NCBI GenBank assembly: GCA_023548195.1
Contig: JAJHZJ010000335.1
Location: forward strand, 5,872,514 to 5,936,513
Origin: Bettongia penicillata ogilbyi
Lineage: Eukaryota; Chordata; Mammalia; Diprotodontia; Potoroidae
Length of the DNA: 64,000 bases
Direction: 5' to 3'
The position numbers and the translations under genes were made by a program. Below the pieces are notes generated by a model. The model did not search any database. It was given only the letters and a program-made list of their open reading frames with translations, and had not been told where the DNA came from. This document shows positions 1 through 11,249 of the stretch, in pieces; positions within the stretch are counted from its first letter, which is position 1; the number at the start of each line of letters is the position of its first letter.

Positions 1-344
1 AAGAACATGAAGATGTTGAAGGCTGGAGGGGTTTGTTCCTCTGTGAAGTCAGAACAGTTCCTGGTGTTCAGTCTGCTCCTTTGACCTGACCTTTTCTGAT
101 GCACTCCGCTGCCACAAGTCATACCTGACTTCATGCCATAACATTGGATTGTTCCCTCAAGAGTGGGAAGTTTGTTGGAAGTCACCCAGGTTTGGGGTAC
201 ATTGCTCCTGTACATCTCATGAATGGCTGTTTGCTCACAGTGACCCCAGCTGTCTACTCAAATGGAATAACATTTTCACCTAAGTTAACCTAAGACTTTG
301 GCTAGTCAGTTTAATTCTGCAAGTTTTTATTAAGTAGTAAGGCA

Positions 345-425
345 CCACAGTGCCTCAGTTTCCTTATCTGTAAAATGAGGAATCTAGACTAAATAATCCA
401 ACTCTATATTATATTCCAACTCTAA
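345..425 (+). repeat. CORE-SINE/MIR 3' fragment
   Basis: The tail part of a MIR-like SINE is recognisable from the motif 'cctcagtttccttatctg' followed by 'taaaatgagg', the usual end of these elements. The tRNA-like head is absent, so this is a decayed fragment. The remaining DNA from 1 to about 640 shows no gene that I can support. Confidence 0.5.
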
Positions 426-639
426 ATCCAAGATCTCGTGAACCAGGTCTGTTTGCATTGGAACCTGACCCCCTAAACCAGTTGTCCTTGACCTGTATGT
501 TTTTTGAGCTAAGACATCTGGTCAAAGGCCAGAGATTGTGGAACTTTTCTTGTTTTTTAAGTTGTCCTGGTTTAACAGGTTTTGAGAATAGATAAAATAG
601 GATTTCTTTCAGCAGTTACTAGCAGAAAGAATGTCAGTC

Positions 640-1510
640 AAGTCACAAGCACTTATTAAGTGCCTGCTGTGTGCCAGATATTGTGCTTTGGGATTGGGGA
701 TGCAAGTATTCGTGTTCTGTTTGGGAATATGACAAATATATACTTATGTGTGTATGGAATAAATACAAATAAATTCAAAATTGATGAATAAAGAATAATA
801 GGGAGAGGGAGGGGAAGGGGCACCAGCAGTTAGGGGATCAGGAAGAAGTTCATAGAGAAGTTGGTGCCTGAATGAAGGCAAGGCATCTGTGAGGTGGAGT
901 TAAAGAGGAAAGGTGTAGCAGATGTCAGGAGTAGCCATTGCAAAGGTGTAGAGGAAGGAGAGGGAGAGCCCAGAGGGAGCAACAGAGAGAAGGCTGGTTT
1001 GGGTAGATCACAGAGTGCAAGAGCACATCGATATCCTTTGAGGCTGAGAAGGTACCTTGGGACCAGGTTGTGAAGGGCTTTAAAAGCTGAACAGAGGCAT
1101 TTATATGTGATCCTTGAGGCAAGAGAGAGCCACTGGAGTTGATTGGGTGGTGGTGGTGGGAGTGGAGGTCATGGTGAGGGAAAAGAATAGGTTTAGGAGG
1201 GGTGAAGACTAGGGAGAGGAGGGAATGATAGGAGGTTATGGTCAAATAAAGGAACATCTGAGTTGTTTATTCAGAAGAGTTAGTGCTGATGGGTAATGAT
1301 AAGATCCAGGTGTGATCATCCTTTGTGTGGATAAGGTGCAGATATATGTCATATGAGCTATATGTCATAAGACTTGAAGACATTGAGGGATCGAGAGGAT
1401 AATGAGTTTGGGGAAGCAGCAACATGGGTGTTGAAATTCCCTTGTGAAAAAGCAGAATTGGGAAGGAGAGGAGGATGGTGATCTGAATGCCAGACTCTTG
1501 GATGGAGCAT
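640..1510 (-). repeat. L2 LINE 3' part, minus strand
   Basis: The plus strand reads the reverse complement of the L2 3' end ('cttattaagtgcctgctgtg', 'tgccagatattgtgctttg'). It continues into the body of the element, with phrases such as 'gaagggctttaaaagctga' and 'agccactggagttgattgg'. Reading frames are broken throughout. The 110-codon minus-strand ORF at 925-1257 lies in this relic and is compositional. The class is assigned from remembered consensus. Confidence 0.65.
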
Positions 1511-1699
1511 GGCCTTGGCGTTGGTGCACAGCAACCGCCATGATTTAAATACAGTGAAGTAATTTAATGGAGTGAACCTACAAGGAGGAAGTCACAGGAG
1601 AAAGTGGTGGTTGTGATGGGGAGCAAGAAATCGTCTGCTGCCCCTCCTGGGGTCGCTGTCAGCAGGGTTTGGGTGAGTGTACAGCAAGCAAGAGAAGAG

Positions 1700-2673
1700 G
1701 ATGGCAGGAGATTGACGCCTCTGAGCTGGCCAATCCAACGTCCTTTTCCCAGCTCTCATCCTTCTTGATCTCTCTGCAAAATTTGATGTTGTTTCTGGAT
1801 GCTTTCCTTTTTGGGGTTTTGTGACACTGCTTTTTCCTAGTCCTGTCTGACTGTGCTTTGCTAAGTCCTCCTCTGTGTCATGACCACTAATCATGGGAGT
1901 GCCCAAGGCTCTTCCGTTTTCTACTGTCTCACTTGGTCCACTCAACATATCCTGGATATAATATCCAGCCCTTGTCTGGCACCAGTCCCACAATACCAAC
2001 TGCTTTTTGGACATCTTGAAATGACTGTCCAATGGTCATCTCAAACTCAATATGTCCAAAACAGACCTTCATATCTTTTCCCTGAAACCTCTCCCAACTT
2101 CCTAGAATGCCACCCATCCTTCCAGTTGTCAAGATTCCAAACCCAGATATCATCCTCTGCTCCACTCATTTGCTCCACACATCCAGTGAGATGCCTAATC
2201 TCCTGCTTTGAACTTTCATCATCTCTGTTCTGTCCATTCCCTTCCCTCCCCTCACAGCCATCATTGTAGTTTGGGCCATCCCCTATCACCTTTCACCTGG
2301 ACTGCGGCAGCAGTCTTCTGGTCAGTCCACATGCCTTCAGTCTTGGTGCATCCTTACATCTTACACTCACCTCTTACTCTCACCTGCCAGAGTGATGTTT
2401 CCAGTGGCTCCCTCTTCCAGGATCAGCTAAAGAGACCTGTATTTGGCATCCTACGCTCTTCATAGACTGGTCCCTTTCTTGGGCTTTACTCCCAGCATCC
2501 TTTTCTTGTCAGTCTGCTTTGTCCTGTGTGTCTTCACACCTGGAGTCCTCTCCCTCCTTCCCTTGCTTTCTCCTCTTACGGAAATCCTCATGGATCCTTC
2601 ATGATCAGTTGTGGTCTCACTGTTTCTGCAGCAAGCTTTTCCTCATTCTCCAAGATCACCCTCCATCTGCTCT

Positions 2674-2716
<43 letters not shown>

Positions 2717-2840
2717 TGCATGATTATTTACATGTGGCCTCCTCTGTGAGAGTGCGAACTCCTTGAGGATAGGGACTACTTGTGCCTTTCTTTGTATTCT
2801 CAGCACTTAGCTTATTACCTGGCATGTAGGAAGCTCTGTG
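1700..2840 (+). repeat. L2 LINE 3' part, plus strand
   Basis: This is a plus-strand L2 relic. Recognisable blocks are 'cttgatctctctgca' near the start, 'caatatgtccaaaacagac' at about 2050, and the end motif 'aactccttgaggataggga' with 'agcacttagcttattacctg'. A GT microsatellite has grown inside it. Several short ORFs on both strands fall here. None keeps an intact L2 protein domain. Confidence 0.7.
2676..2713. repeat. (GT)n microsatellite
   Basis: This is about 19 GT units inside the L2 relic. It explains the short CVCVCV-type and HTHTHT-type translations on the two strands, which are not genes. Confidence 0.95.
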
Positions 2841-2844
2841 CCTC

Positions 2845-3135
2845 TGGATGGTACAGTGGGTAGAGCACTGGGCCTTGAATCAGGAAGACCTGAATTCGAA
2901 CCCAGCCTCAGACACATGCTAGCTGTGTGGCCCTGGGCAAGTCACTTCACCTCTGTTTGCCTCAGTTTCCTCATCTAGGTTTATCCTAGAAGTAGAATGG
3001 GGATGATCAAGGCACCTACTTCCCAGAGCTGTTGTGAGCATCAAATGAGATAGTATAATTAGTAAAGTGCTTAGCACAGTGCCAGGCACAAAGTAGTCAC
3101 CATATAAATGCTAGCTGTGATTATTGTTATTATCT
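2845..3135 (+). mobile_element. MAR1-type CORE-SINE, near full length
   Basis: The tRNA-derived head is clear: an A-box-like 'ggtacagtgggtagagcact', then a B-box-like 'attcgaacccagcc'. It is followed by the core ('gctgtgtggccctgggcaag'), 'cctcagtttcctcatct', and a LINE-derived tail ('gtgcttagcacagtgccagg') ending near a TTATTATT-rich stretch. This head-core-tail order is that of marsupial CORE-SINEs, which are transcribed by RNA polymerase III from the internal promoter and moved by LINE machinery. It directly follows the L2 end. Confidence 0.85.
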
Positions 3136-3955
3136 TAATAATGCTTGTGAACTAATTAGCCACTATATTGGTAACTTCGCCTTTTTTAAACACTCTATTA
3201 AGTTATTCCCTCTCCTTTAGAATGTGAATTTTGTAAGCCTACTTTTCTCAGATAAGATAACCTGATTTGTTTTTAAAGATCCTCATTCAGATGACAATCA
3301 CAGGATTCAGCTTTGTTTCCTTTGATGAGGATATTCCTACGTTGTGTTGCTCTGTTTAATGCAAGAATTTATTATCTAATTACTCAGTGCGGCACTTATC
3401 TTACTGTCATCCATGATAAAGCTGTGTCAAGTAGATGACAGAATAGAGGAAGAAGTTGAGTCAGGAACCTGAGTTCTAGCTTGGGCCATGCTATTTTTGC
3501 ACAATATGTAAAAGGACATTGGTGCTACCATTCTGTACCCAGAAAGAGAGGCGCCCTGGACAGCTCAAGGACCAGGTTTTGATCCCAGCTTAGGAGCTAG
3601 TGGCCACGTCACTTCCCTAGGACTGAGTTTCTCTGTGAAAAGAGGCTCTTCATTGCTCCTTCTGGCTCACAGTCCTGTGCTTAGGGAATGCCAGAGAAGG
3701 GCACAGTTTGGAAGGTTAATCTCCCACTAAAAAATATCAACCTATTGGAGCATCTGTTGAGACTTCGTGTGTTTTGGTGTCTCTGTGCTGTTATGTCAGT
3801 AGATGGTGTGATAATTGTTGGTGGTAGTAACAATCCTACCAATAAATAGTCTATAGTTCTGCAGCAGTGTTGTCTTCTCTCCTTACCTGCTTCATGTCTA
3901 TAGTGTCTAAGGAAACCAGAATCTTCCACACTCAGATCTGTTGATTCAACAGATC
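3136..3955. other. Mostly unique DNA with MIR scraps
   Basis: The stretch 3140-3450 is AT-rich and repeat-poor, with homeodomain-like cores such as 'ctaattagcc', and could be conserved non-coding DNA. From about 3545 to 3660 there is a decayed plus-strand MIR ('ggttttgatcccagctt' plus 'gtcacttccctaggactgag'). No coding gene is supported. The 82-codon minus ORF at 3681-3929 has no recognisable domain. Confidence 0.4.
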
Positions 3956-3959
3956 TTTG

Positions 3960-4880
3960 TGTGCAAGTTTGGTGCTAATAAGCATGTTCTGCAAAGACTG
4001 TAAAGAAGATGACATAGGCCCTGTCCTTATGAGGCACAAAGGGTGTAGCGGGAAGAGAAAAGACACATACCCAGAGAAATATAGGCCTTGCTAGGTGGTA
4101 TCAAAGGAAGCAAGGGTTCTTCCACATGACCTTTGGCTTGATCCCAGAAGGGTTTGTAGACAGGTGGAGCAGGCAGAAGGATCTGTGTGAGCAAAGGCCC
4201 CCAAGTGGTCTAGCTTTGTATGAGTACAGGGGTCACAGAGAGCAAAGGTAGGTTGAGGCCAATTCTAAAGGGCCTTGCTTATCAGGAAATGAAGTTTTGA
4301 TTTTATTTAGTAGATCACAGTGAAGAACAGTAGAAATTTTGGGGTAAGGACATGATGTCCTGGATTTTCTGTCTCTAGGAGAACCAGAATCTACCAGAAC
4401 ACAGCAAGATTCATTTGATGAAAAAAAAAATCTTTTGATACGGTGACCACATAATCAGAGTTGTTCTTTAGGAAGAGGAATCTGATTGCAGCGCCTGGGT
4501 TAGATGTGGAGCAGAGGAAGGTGGCAAGGCTGAAAGGGTCTGTTAGCGTAGTGTGTGGGCGGGGAAGAAAACACCTCCATGAGGGTAGTGGGCCTGAGGA
4601 CAGAGAGAGCTTAGAGAGATACCAGCTGGTAGGAATAAGGATGAAGAAAGGGAAAAGATATGTAACTTGAAGGAGAATGGTGCCAGTGAGATGGGGACAG
4701 TGGGAGTCAGAGTGGGCTTGGAGGTCAGGGAGCTTGGAGACTATCGGAAATGTTGATCTGGCACTCAGCAGAAAGGTTTAGCCTAGAAATAGATGGGAAA
4801 GAGGCACGAGGCCTCCCTGGGGTCAGGAGAAAGAAGAAGAGTTAGGGAATCCAGAGGAAGGTTGCAGAGGTAGGTGGGAT
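3960..4880 (-). repeat. L2 LINE relic, minus strand
   Basis: The purine-rich plus strand matches the reverse complement of the L2 body, for example 'cctgtccttatgaggca', 'gggccttgcttatcagg' and 'aagaggaatctgattgcag'. Frames are disrupted. No ORF here is a gene. Confidence 0.5.
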
Positions 4881-5264
4881 TCCTTGGCTTACACTGAAAA
4901 GTCTTGGAATTCTTTCAGGGACAGGCAAATCACAGTTTCTTTTCTGCTAAAGTTGAAGGACATCTAAAAGCCAAATCAGGAAGGGCAAGTCTGCCCTTGA
5001 GTCACTGTCTGTATAGTACCGGGGTGACTACTTAGCTGAGAAGTGTTCCTCTAAGGTATTTCTAGAGAAAAATGATCCCTAAAGTCAGTGTACTCCAGGT
5101 TCCTGAAGCAAGTACATGGGAGTCACAGGGGTTTGTCTGAAAAGGACAGTGTGATCACTGACTTCTCTATGTTAACTGTCAAGCATTTTCATGCTTGGAA
5201 ATCTTCCTCTAAGGGCTCTTATTGCCTTCCAAACTCTAAAGCAAACAGGGCTGTTTTGGCCGGT

Positions 5265-5375
5265 ATTTATACAACGTTGTGCTGACCTCCCAACAGCCCT
5301 GTCAAGTAACGGTGCTTGGATGGTTCTTCCCATTTTACAGGTGAGGAAGCCGAGACTCAGAGGTTAGGCTCCATT
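5265..5375 (-). repeat. MIR-type SINE fragment, minus strand
   Basis: The sequence 'cccattttacaggtgaggaa' followed by 'gccgagactcagagg' is the reverse complement of the MIR core-tail junction. Only the 3' half is recognisable. The interval 4880-5265 upstream holds nothing I can name. Confidence 0.6.
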
Positions 5376-5439
5376 CAGAGGCATAGTGTCTGGAATGCTC
5401 CACTACTCCACTGTTCTGTCCCCTAGTCAGACCCTAGTC

Positions 5440-5765
5440 AGAGGGTTGTGTTTCATTCTGGGCATCACATTTGAGGAAGGTCAAACAGAACATCTTGGGA
5501 AGGGCCGGCCAGGATGATTGCTGGAAGTGTCTGGATATGTTTAGCCTGAAGTAAAGCAGGTGTGGTGAGAAGCTTGGGGATTGGGATAGTAGTGAAATGT
5601 TTGAAGGCTGCGATGAAGAGGCATGGTGGTGCTGGCCCTCATGGCCTTTGAGGCCAGAATGGGGGGCAGAGGTAGGAGCAGATCTAGGCTTAAAGCAGGG
5701 GAAAAGTTTGCAGTTAGAGGCATGTGGGGCGCAGTGACTTGCCTCAGAAGTTAGTGCCTTCCTGT
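5440..5765 (+). repeat. CR1/L3 LINE 3' fragment
   Basis: The phrases 'cattctgggcatcacatttg', 'gccaggatgattgctggaag' and 'tttagcctgaagtaaag' follow the order found near the 3' end of CR1/L3 elements (end of the reverse-transcriptase domain and downstream). No frame stays open. Confidence 0.55.
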
Positions 5766-6366
5766 CCGAGGTGTTCGGCCAGCTGCTGAAGGTGTTTTGA
5801 GGTGGCTTTTGGTTAGATTAGGTGACATCTAATTATTCTGCTGTTTTCTGACTTTGCTACAGTGAGTCATATTGCTAATGAGTGTGGTAGATTTGGAACT
5901 CAGACCTTCAGATCCCAAGTGTAGTCACTGAGCCATTATATCCAATCCAAATTTTTATTTTACTGCCTGTTTTCCTTGTGAAAAGGAACAAGAAAACCAC
6001 CAGGCTAATTTTACTATAACTGAAACCAGATTTGAAAACAAGGCTTGAGAGGGAAAGCCTGGGAAATTAATTGTATTCAGCCCTTCCAACTGACTGTCAT
6101 TCTGAGAATTAGAATCACACTACTACTCGAAGGTAGAGTTTCCCTGAATGCCTAAATAAAAGGAGAGGAAACTAAATTGGCCGTGCTCTTTGGTGAACAG
6201 TGTGTGGCCCATATTCTGTTTACAAACAAGATATCCACTTGGATAAGGTCCTAAATTATCATGTTGCCTGATGCTAAACCAGAATGCATTAGTTTCAGGC
6301 AGGACCTAAAATTTTAAAATTCTGTTAAACAGTAATCTCAAGAGATGTATTATATATTAGAAGTAG
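5766..6366. other. Unique DNA with a small SINE fragment
   Basis: A reverse-oriented CORE-SINE fragment lies at about 5885-5945 ('tttggaactcagaccttcag'). The rest is AT-rich and I recognise nothing in it. No gene is supported. Confidence 0.4.
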
Positions 6367-6600
6367 AGCTGGGTAGAATGATGCCCACCTGCCCTGCTAC
6401 GAGGGAAACTGAGGCTGGCTGATCTTTTGTGCCCCAGAGTTCTGAGCTGCAATCCTCCAAGATTTCCACACTATGTCTGTCATCGAAATGGTGAGCCCCC
6501 TTGATTGAGGGACCCCTAGGTTGCCTAAGTAGGAGTGAACCAATCCAGGTCAGAAATGGAACAGGTTGAAATTTCTGTGCTAATCAGAATGTGACTGAGT
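6367..6600 (+). pseudogene. 7SL (SRP) RNA pseudogene, 3' truncated
   Basis: The order of blocks matches 7SL RNA. First comes a diverged Alu-domain segment ('aaactgaggctgg', 'agagttctgagctgcaat'). Then comes the S domain ('tcgaaatggtgagccccc', 'gggacccctaggttgcctaa', 'gtaggagtgaaccaatccag', 'gtcagaaatggaacaggt', 'tgtgctaatcag'). The S domain shows that it derives from 7SL itself and not from an Alu-like SINE, which lacks that part. The last 50 or so bases of the RNA are missing, and many substitutions disrupt pairing, so it is a dead copy. Functional 7SL is about 300 nt and forms the RNA scaffold of the signal recognition particle. No clear poly(A) or target duplication is visible, which fits an old insertion. 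Confidence 0.85.
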
Positions 6601-7560
6601 CAGTGTTAGCTTCTGTTTTTCTGACCTAAGATGGGGGACCCAGACTTTAAAAAAAATTTGAAATAGAACATATCAAAGTTATTCCTGGCAAATAGATTAT
6701 CTTTATTTGATAGTTTTCTAAAAATTAAAGACAAGTGCCCCTCCTCTGAATAATAAGAAACAGAATGATTATTTCGGGGTATTCCATACTGTTTCATGGG
6801 GTTTTACTCAACTCGTTTTTGCTTACCATTGTTTTCTCAGTGTGATGGGAATCATGAGGTGCCACTATATCCAAAGGATTTTAATTACAAAGAACTCAAA
6901 GGAAAGAAGAAAAGACAAATAGTGAAAAGAACAGGCAACTTTGCACAAAAAATGGCATAAAAGTCATGATTGTTAACATATGGCTGAAAAATGGCGCAGT
7001 CCCGCAGAATGATGGACAGCAGGTGAGGAGGAAGCTGTGTCAGGATTACCACAGCTCTAAAAGTGAGAGGAGCAGGACTTGGAGCTTGTCGATCTCCTGT
7101 GAAGGATTTAGGGGAGGTCTGGACCAGAATCAGATTGGAAAGAATACTTATGATGGTTTAATTCATGTTCTATGAGCATATTTACTATAGACTGATCTTA
7201 TTTAGTACTTCTATTATCTCTGGGAAATACTTGCTTTCATATATATGTGTGTATATATATATGTATATGTATATATGCATATATATATATACATACACAA
7301 ATTTGTACATATATAAATACAAATACACATATATGTGCATATGTACATCTATTACATTAGAAAGGAATTATTTTCAAATTCAAGAATTATCATGAAGAGT
7401 GAGTTTATTCTGGAAAACTAAATTATAAGGGAAAGAATCTACTAAAATTGGGAAGTATCTTGATTTGACTGACTCTCAAATTTGTCCTTGTATAAATTTC
7501 AGCGTGGCAGGAAAACTTCTACAAGTTCATCATGTATGTGTATAAAATTTTCAAGTAATA
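6601..7560. other. Unassigned AT-rich DNA with a TA/TG microsatellite
   Basis: There is no recognisable gene. The stretch 7234-7350 is an impure (TATG/TATA)n tract ('tatatatgtgtgtatatata' and similar), which accounts for the Y/I/M-rich short ORF there. The 69-codon plus ORF at 6966-7175 has no domain that I recognise. Confidence 0.5.
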
Positions 7561-8400
7561 TGCCATTGCCTTCAAATTAAGGCAGAAGTATACAACTCAA
7601 GAACATAAACTGTTTGGGGAAGAACTACTTATTTGTCAAGAACTTTTCGGAAAACTAGAATGCAATTTGGCAGAAATTAGGTCTACACCAGGAGCTTACA
7701 TCACATACCACAATAGGCTCAAAATAAACCAGAATGTAAGAAGGTCACACCTTTAAACAATTAGAATGAGATCAGAGTTTTCACAGCTGTGGCTAGGAGG
7801 AGACTTCATAACCAGGTAAGAGACAGAGGAGGTCATGAAAAAATAAATTTAATAGGTAGTTTCATTTACATGAAACTAAAGAGTTTGCATGAACAAAATC
7901 AATGAAACAAGGGTAAGATGGAAAACGATGTGAGGGAAAATAGTTTTGTATTACATATTTTTGATAAAGATCTGACATCCAAGATATAGAGGTAATTAAC
8001 ACAAATTTGTATGACCAAGAGCCATTTTCCCCTGGATGAGTGGTCAGAGGATATGATTCTCCAAAGAAAAATCAGAAACTGTTGACATCCATGTGAAAGA
8101 TTGCTCTTTATCACTAATATGAAAAATATAAACCAAAACAGCTCTCAGATTTCTCCTCATACCCAACAATCTGGAGCTAGTCAATACTGGAGGGTCCTTG
8201 GGAAGACAGGCCCATTTGTTACACTGCAGGAGTTGTGGATTTGTTCAGCCTTTCTGGGGAGCAGTTTAGAATTCTGTTGAACAAATGATTAAAATGCCGA
8301 TACTTTTGAACCGAGGAGCTTACTGCTAGATGTGTATCTCCAAGAGAAGTCCCAGAAAGAAAAAGGCACCAGATATAATCCTACTCTGAAATGAAATATT
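7560..8400 (+). mobile_element. L1 ORF2 C-terminal relic
   Basis: The nucleotide sequence follows the C-terminal part of marsupial L1 ORF2, with many frameshifts. Examples are 'tttttgataaagatctgaca' (from a codon run for SDKxLI), 'gagtggtcagaggatatgat', 'gattgctctttatcactaat' and 'ggggagcagtttagaattct'. The order downstream is conserved up to the Cys-rich end. It is an old 5'-truncated insertion with no open frame. Confidence 0.65.
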
Positions 8401-8925
8401 TTTATTTTTTAAAGCTGCAGTGAAGTACTTTAGATTGTTCCACACAAGTTTAAAAGCCCAAACTCAAAGACCAGAAAGAATCCTAAAAGATAACAGTAGA
8501 CATCTGTAGCAGATTTTGAAGCCATTTTAAAATATTCATCATGAAGACTTCTAAAAATTCAACCGCTTTCCTCCTTAGAATTTCTCTGCTTGTCCTGTGC
8601 CTTTAGAGTTCATTGTGGAAAAGTCACAAATGTTTCCCCTGGATTTTGCCCATTGGTGGGGTCTGATAAATTTGGCTGTCAATTCTGTCTCTTTCCTCTC
8701 TCATTTCTATCATCTCTCCTGTCCTTTCTTCACTATTTTTGCTTCATTATTCCTTTCTTTAACTCTGCACATGAAGCAGTTTCTGGACATCCTATCATCT
8801 TATTCTTCTGAATGGGGTGGGGGGATGGATCAGGAATTACCCAAATTCTGAACAGTTGCCGGTCATCTACAATATCGGTTGTCCCACTCCTGTGGCTGTT
8901 TTGTCCCACTCCAGGTACCTTCAGT
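8401..8925. other. Unassigned DNA
   Basis: The stretch is pyrimidine-rich around 8690-8770. Overlapping short ORFs occur on both strands with no domain. I see no repeat that I can name and no gene. Confidence 0.4.
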
Positions 8926-8929
8926 TCCA

Positions 8930-9190
8930 TGCCCTGCTGGGGAAGGCATGTTGCCCTTGGAGTCAGAAGTGTCTGGGTTCGATTCCCACCTCTGCCATGT
9001 AGTAGCTGTGTGACCACCTAAGTTACTGAACTTTCTCAACCCCAGTTTCATCTGTAATATGGGGATTAGCATAAGCTCATCGTGCCTACCTCACAAGACT
9101 GTTGTGTGGAACAGAGGAGCTACTCTCTGTACTTTGTGCTTTGCAAATCTTAAAGCATATTTTCATTATTACTACTATTATTATTTATAT
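8930..9190 (+). repeat. MIR/CORE-SINE, plus strand
   Basis: A B-box-like 'gggttcgattcccacc' is followed by the core 'tagtagctgtgtgaccacct', 'cagtttcatctgtaatatgg' and a tail with 'tgctttgcaaatcttaaag' and TTATTATT. The head lacks a clear A box. This is a fairly complete but diverged copy. Confidence 0.7.
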
Positions 9191-9835
9191 AATTATGTGA
9201 TTTTATGTCCTTTGTTATCCTTCCCTTGACTACAGTAGAGATGCTTGCATTGGGTCTCTCACCTCTTTTCTATGCTGAAATTCCTCTAGGGCTGAGGGGT
9301 AGAGAACATGAATCTTTTCTCCTAGTCAGCTGGGGAAAGAAGGTCCAGAGTAGGAGAGAGTAAAGTTTCAAAGATAAACCTTTAGGGGCCCAAACCCCTC
9401 CTCTCCCCCCCCCTCCTCCCCCATAGACCCCTTAACTCCTTACACCTGATCCACCATTCCCCTTGGAGACCAGAAGCTGTGGTGCTCCCTGTCTCATCCG
9501 CCCCAGCTCTTCTCTCAGGTTTCCAGCAGGCTTGGTTTCTGATTACTACGCATTCTGTGGTTTCTTCTTTTCTGTCTCCATTTGCTCTGTGGTTTCTGCC
9601 CCTTTCTGATTGGGTAGGACTTCCTAGTTAAGGGACCAGATAGAGTCAGTGTGTCCAGCTGATCTGGGAGCAGAGAGATAGCTGCTCTTACACGTAAAGT
9701 TTGGTGGTTCTCATGGCTGGTGTTCCTGCCATAATGTATACCTTTTATGTGATAGGATTTTCCTAGGCTTGTTGTGGGTCTAATTCTTATAGGTTTGTCT
9801 CTTTTAAGAAAGAATAAATGTAAAATTCTACTCAC
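9191..9835. other. Unassigned DNA
   Basis: It contains a C-rich patch at about 9390-9425. The 106-codon minus ORF at 9515-9835 has low-complexity basic composition and no domain that I recognise. I treat it as chance. Confidence 0.4.
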
Positions 9836-10365
9836 TTTGGTTCAAGTAATCAGTGGCACAAGTATTGAATGGGGAAGTTGTTGTAGCTACATGACAGGTC
9901 CTGTGAAAAACACCTGGGGTTTTGGTGCACTGTAAGCTCAAAGTAAATAAATAGTGTTATCTGGCAGCCCCAAAAGTGAATGCTTTCCTACACCATATGG
10001 AGATATGTGGTGTTCAGAGCCCAGGAGGTGGTGGACCCACTGGGCAGAGCACTCAAGAAAGGGATTATGTTTGGTTTGGGGAATCTTTTTTTAAGAAGGA
10101 CATTGATTTGTTGTAGACATTGTACAGAGGTGGGCACTTAGGATGGTGATGGCTCTTTTGTAGGATGACCAGTTCACAGAGCTGGCATGTTTAGTGTAGA
10201 GAAGAGAGGTGTAGGGGGAGGGATTTAACAGCTGTGTTCATCAAGTACCGAGAGGGATGACATGTGGAAGATGTTGTAGACTGCCTCTTGGCACCAGAGA
10301 GTAAGTGAGGAACAGGTGGTAGAAACTCAGAAGCACAAGTGGAAATGGTGATGTTGGAGGGGCTG
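9836..10365 (+). repeat. CR1/L3 LINE relic
   Basis: The order of 'tggcagccccaaaagtgaat', a degraded middle, 'aagaaggacattgat' and then 'catgtttagtgtagagaaga' is that of the terminal reverse-transcriptase segment of CR1/L3 elements. It is strongly diverged, with no open frame. Confidence 0.5.
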
Positions 10366-10389
10366 CAGGAAGATGGACTCACAGACACA

Positions 10390-10860
10390 CCATTGATTTA
10401 GCTGTGAATTGGCTCAGCCACCCTGGGGAGAAATGCTTTAGTGTACATACTCTTTGACCCAGAGATCCACCCTCCAGGCATCCACACCTCGAAGTTGGAG
10501 ACAGAAAGCAGGTTCCCATTTATATCAAAAGATTCATAATAGCCTTTCCAGTGATGCAAGAACCTGGAAACAGAGAGGATTCCCATTGACTGGGGAATGA
10601 CTGAATTGTGTATGAGGATGTAATAGAACATTGTCAGCCTGGAAGAAAGATTATGAATGTGAGGAATTGAGAGAAACATGCGAATGTTCACATGAACTGA
10701 TGCAGGGTGAGATGGGAGAGCCTGGAAAACATGACTGCCTTGATGTAAATGAAAAAACCAATACAGTCAACATGAACGCGGCGTTGAAGTTCCTTATAAA
10801 AAGAGACTCACTAGATACAGGGGAGAGAGATGCACAAATGAATATGATGTGTGAGTAAAA
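10390..10860 (+). mobile_element. L1 ORF2 3' end relic
   Basis: The sequence follows the end of L1 ORF2: 'gaattggctcagccaccctg', 'cccattgactggggaatgac', 'attatgaatgtgaggaattg' and 'gaactgatgcagggtgagat'. A 75-codon ORF at 10631-10858 keeps part of the C-terminal reading, including an ELMQGEM segment where intact elements have a similar ELMxSEM stretch. It is frameshifted upstream and 5' truncated. Confidence 0.65.
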
Positions 10861-10889
10861 GGCAGCACTAAAATGAAATTCTTACTAAT

Positions 10890-11095
10890 TAGAGCTCCGA
10901 CACGATCCCCCTAAATGCCTTCTCTCTTTTCATCCTCTGCAGTTTCTCCATATTTGTTTGCATCTTGTCTCCCTCATTAGAGTATGGGCTCCTGAAGAGC
11001 AGGGACTGTCTTTTGCCTTTGTGGTATCTCTTAAGCTTAGCCTGGTGCATGGTACAGAGTGAACACTTAATATTGTGAACACTGCTTATTGACAG
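10890..11095 (+). repeat. L2 LINE 3' end
   Basis: The typical terminal block is present: 'tttgcatcttgtctccctca', 'agtatgggctcctgaagagc', 'agggactgtcttttgccttt', and a decayed end 'ttattgacagac'. It lies directly after the L1 relic. Confidence 0.7.
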
Positions 11096-11099
11096 ACTA

Positions 11100-11245
11100 T
11101 CTTAGGGAAGTATTGAATTCGCCCTCACTAGGGGCTTTCCAGCGAAGGCTCTGTGACCTCTTGTGATAGGGGAAGGGTTCTTGGTTGAATATAGGTTGGA
11201 CTGGATGAAATCTGAAGTCCCTGTCAACGAGAGTCTGTAAAGTCC
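11100..11245 (+). repeat. CR1/L3 3' end fragment
   Basis: The phrase 'ggttggactggatgaaat' followed by 'ctgaagtccctgtcaacg' resembles the CR1/L3 tail ('ttggactagatgacc', then 'aggtcccttccaac'). Only the last 150 bases or so are recognisable. Confidence 0.45.
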
Positions 11246-11249
11246 CCTG

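Noticed and set aside
925..1257. His-rich 110-codon minus ORF
   Set aside because: The histidine run comes from a GGTGGTGG patch inside an L2 relic.
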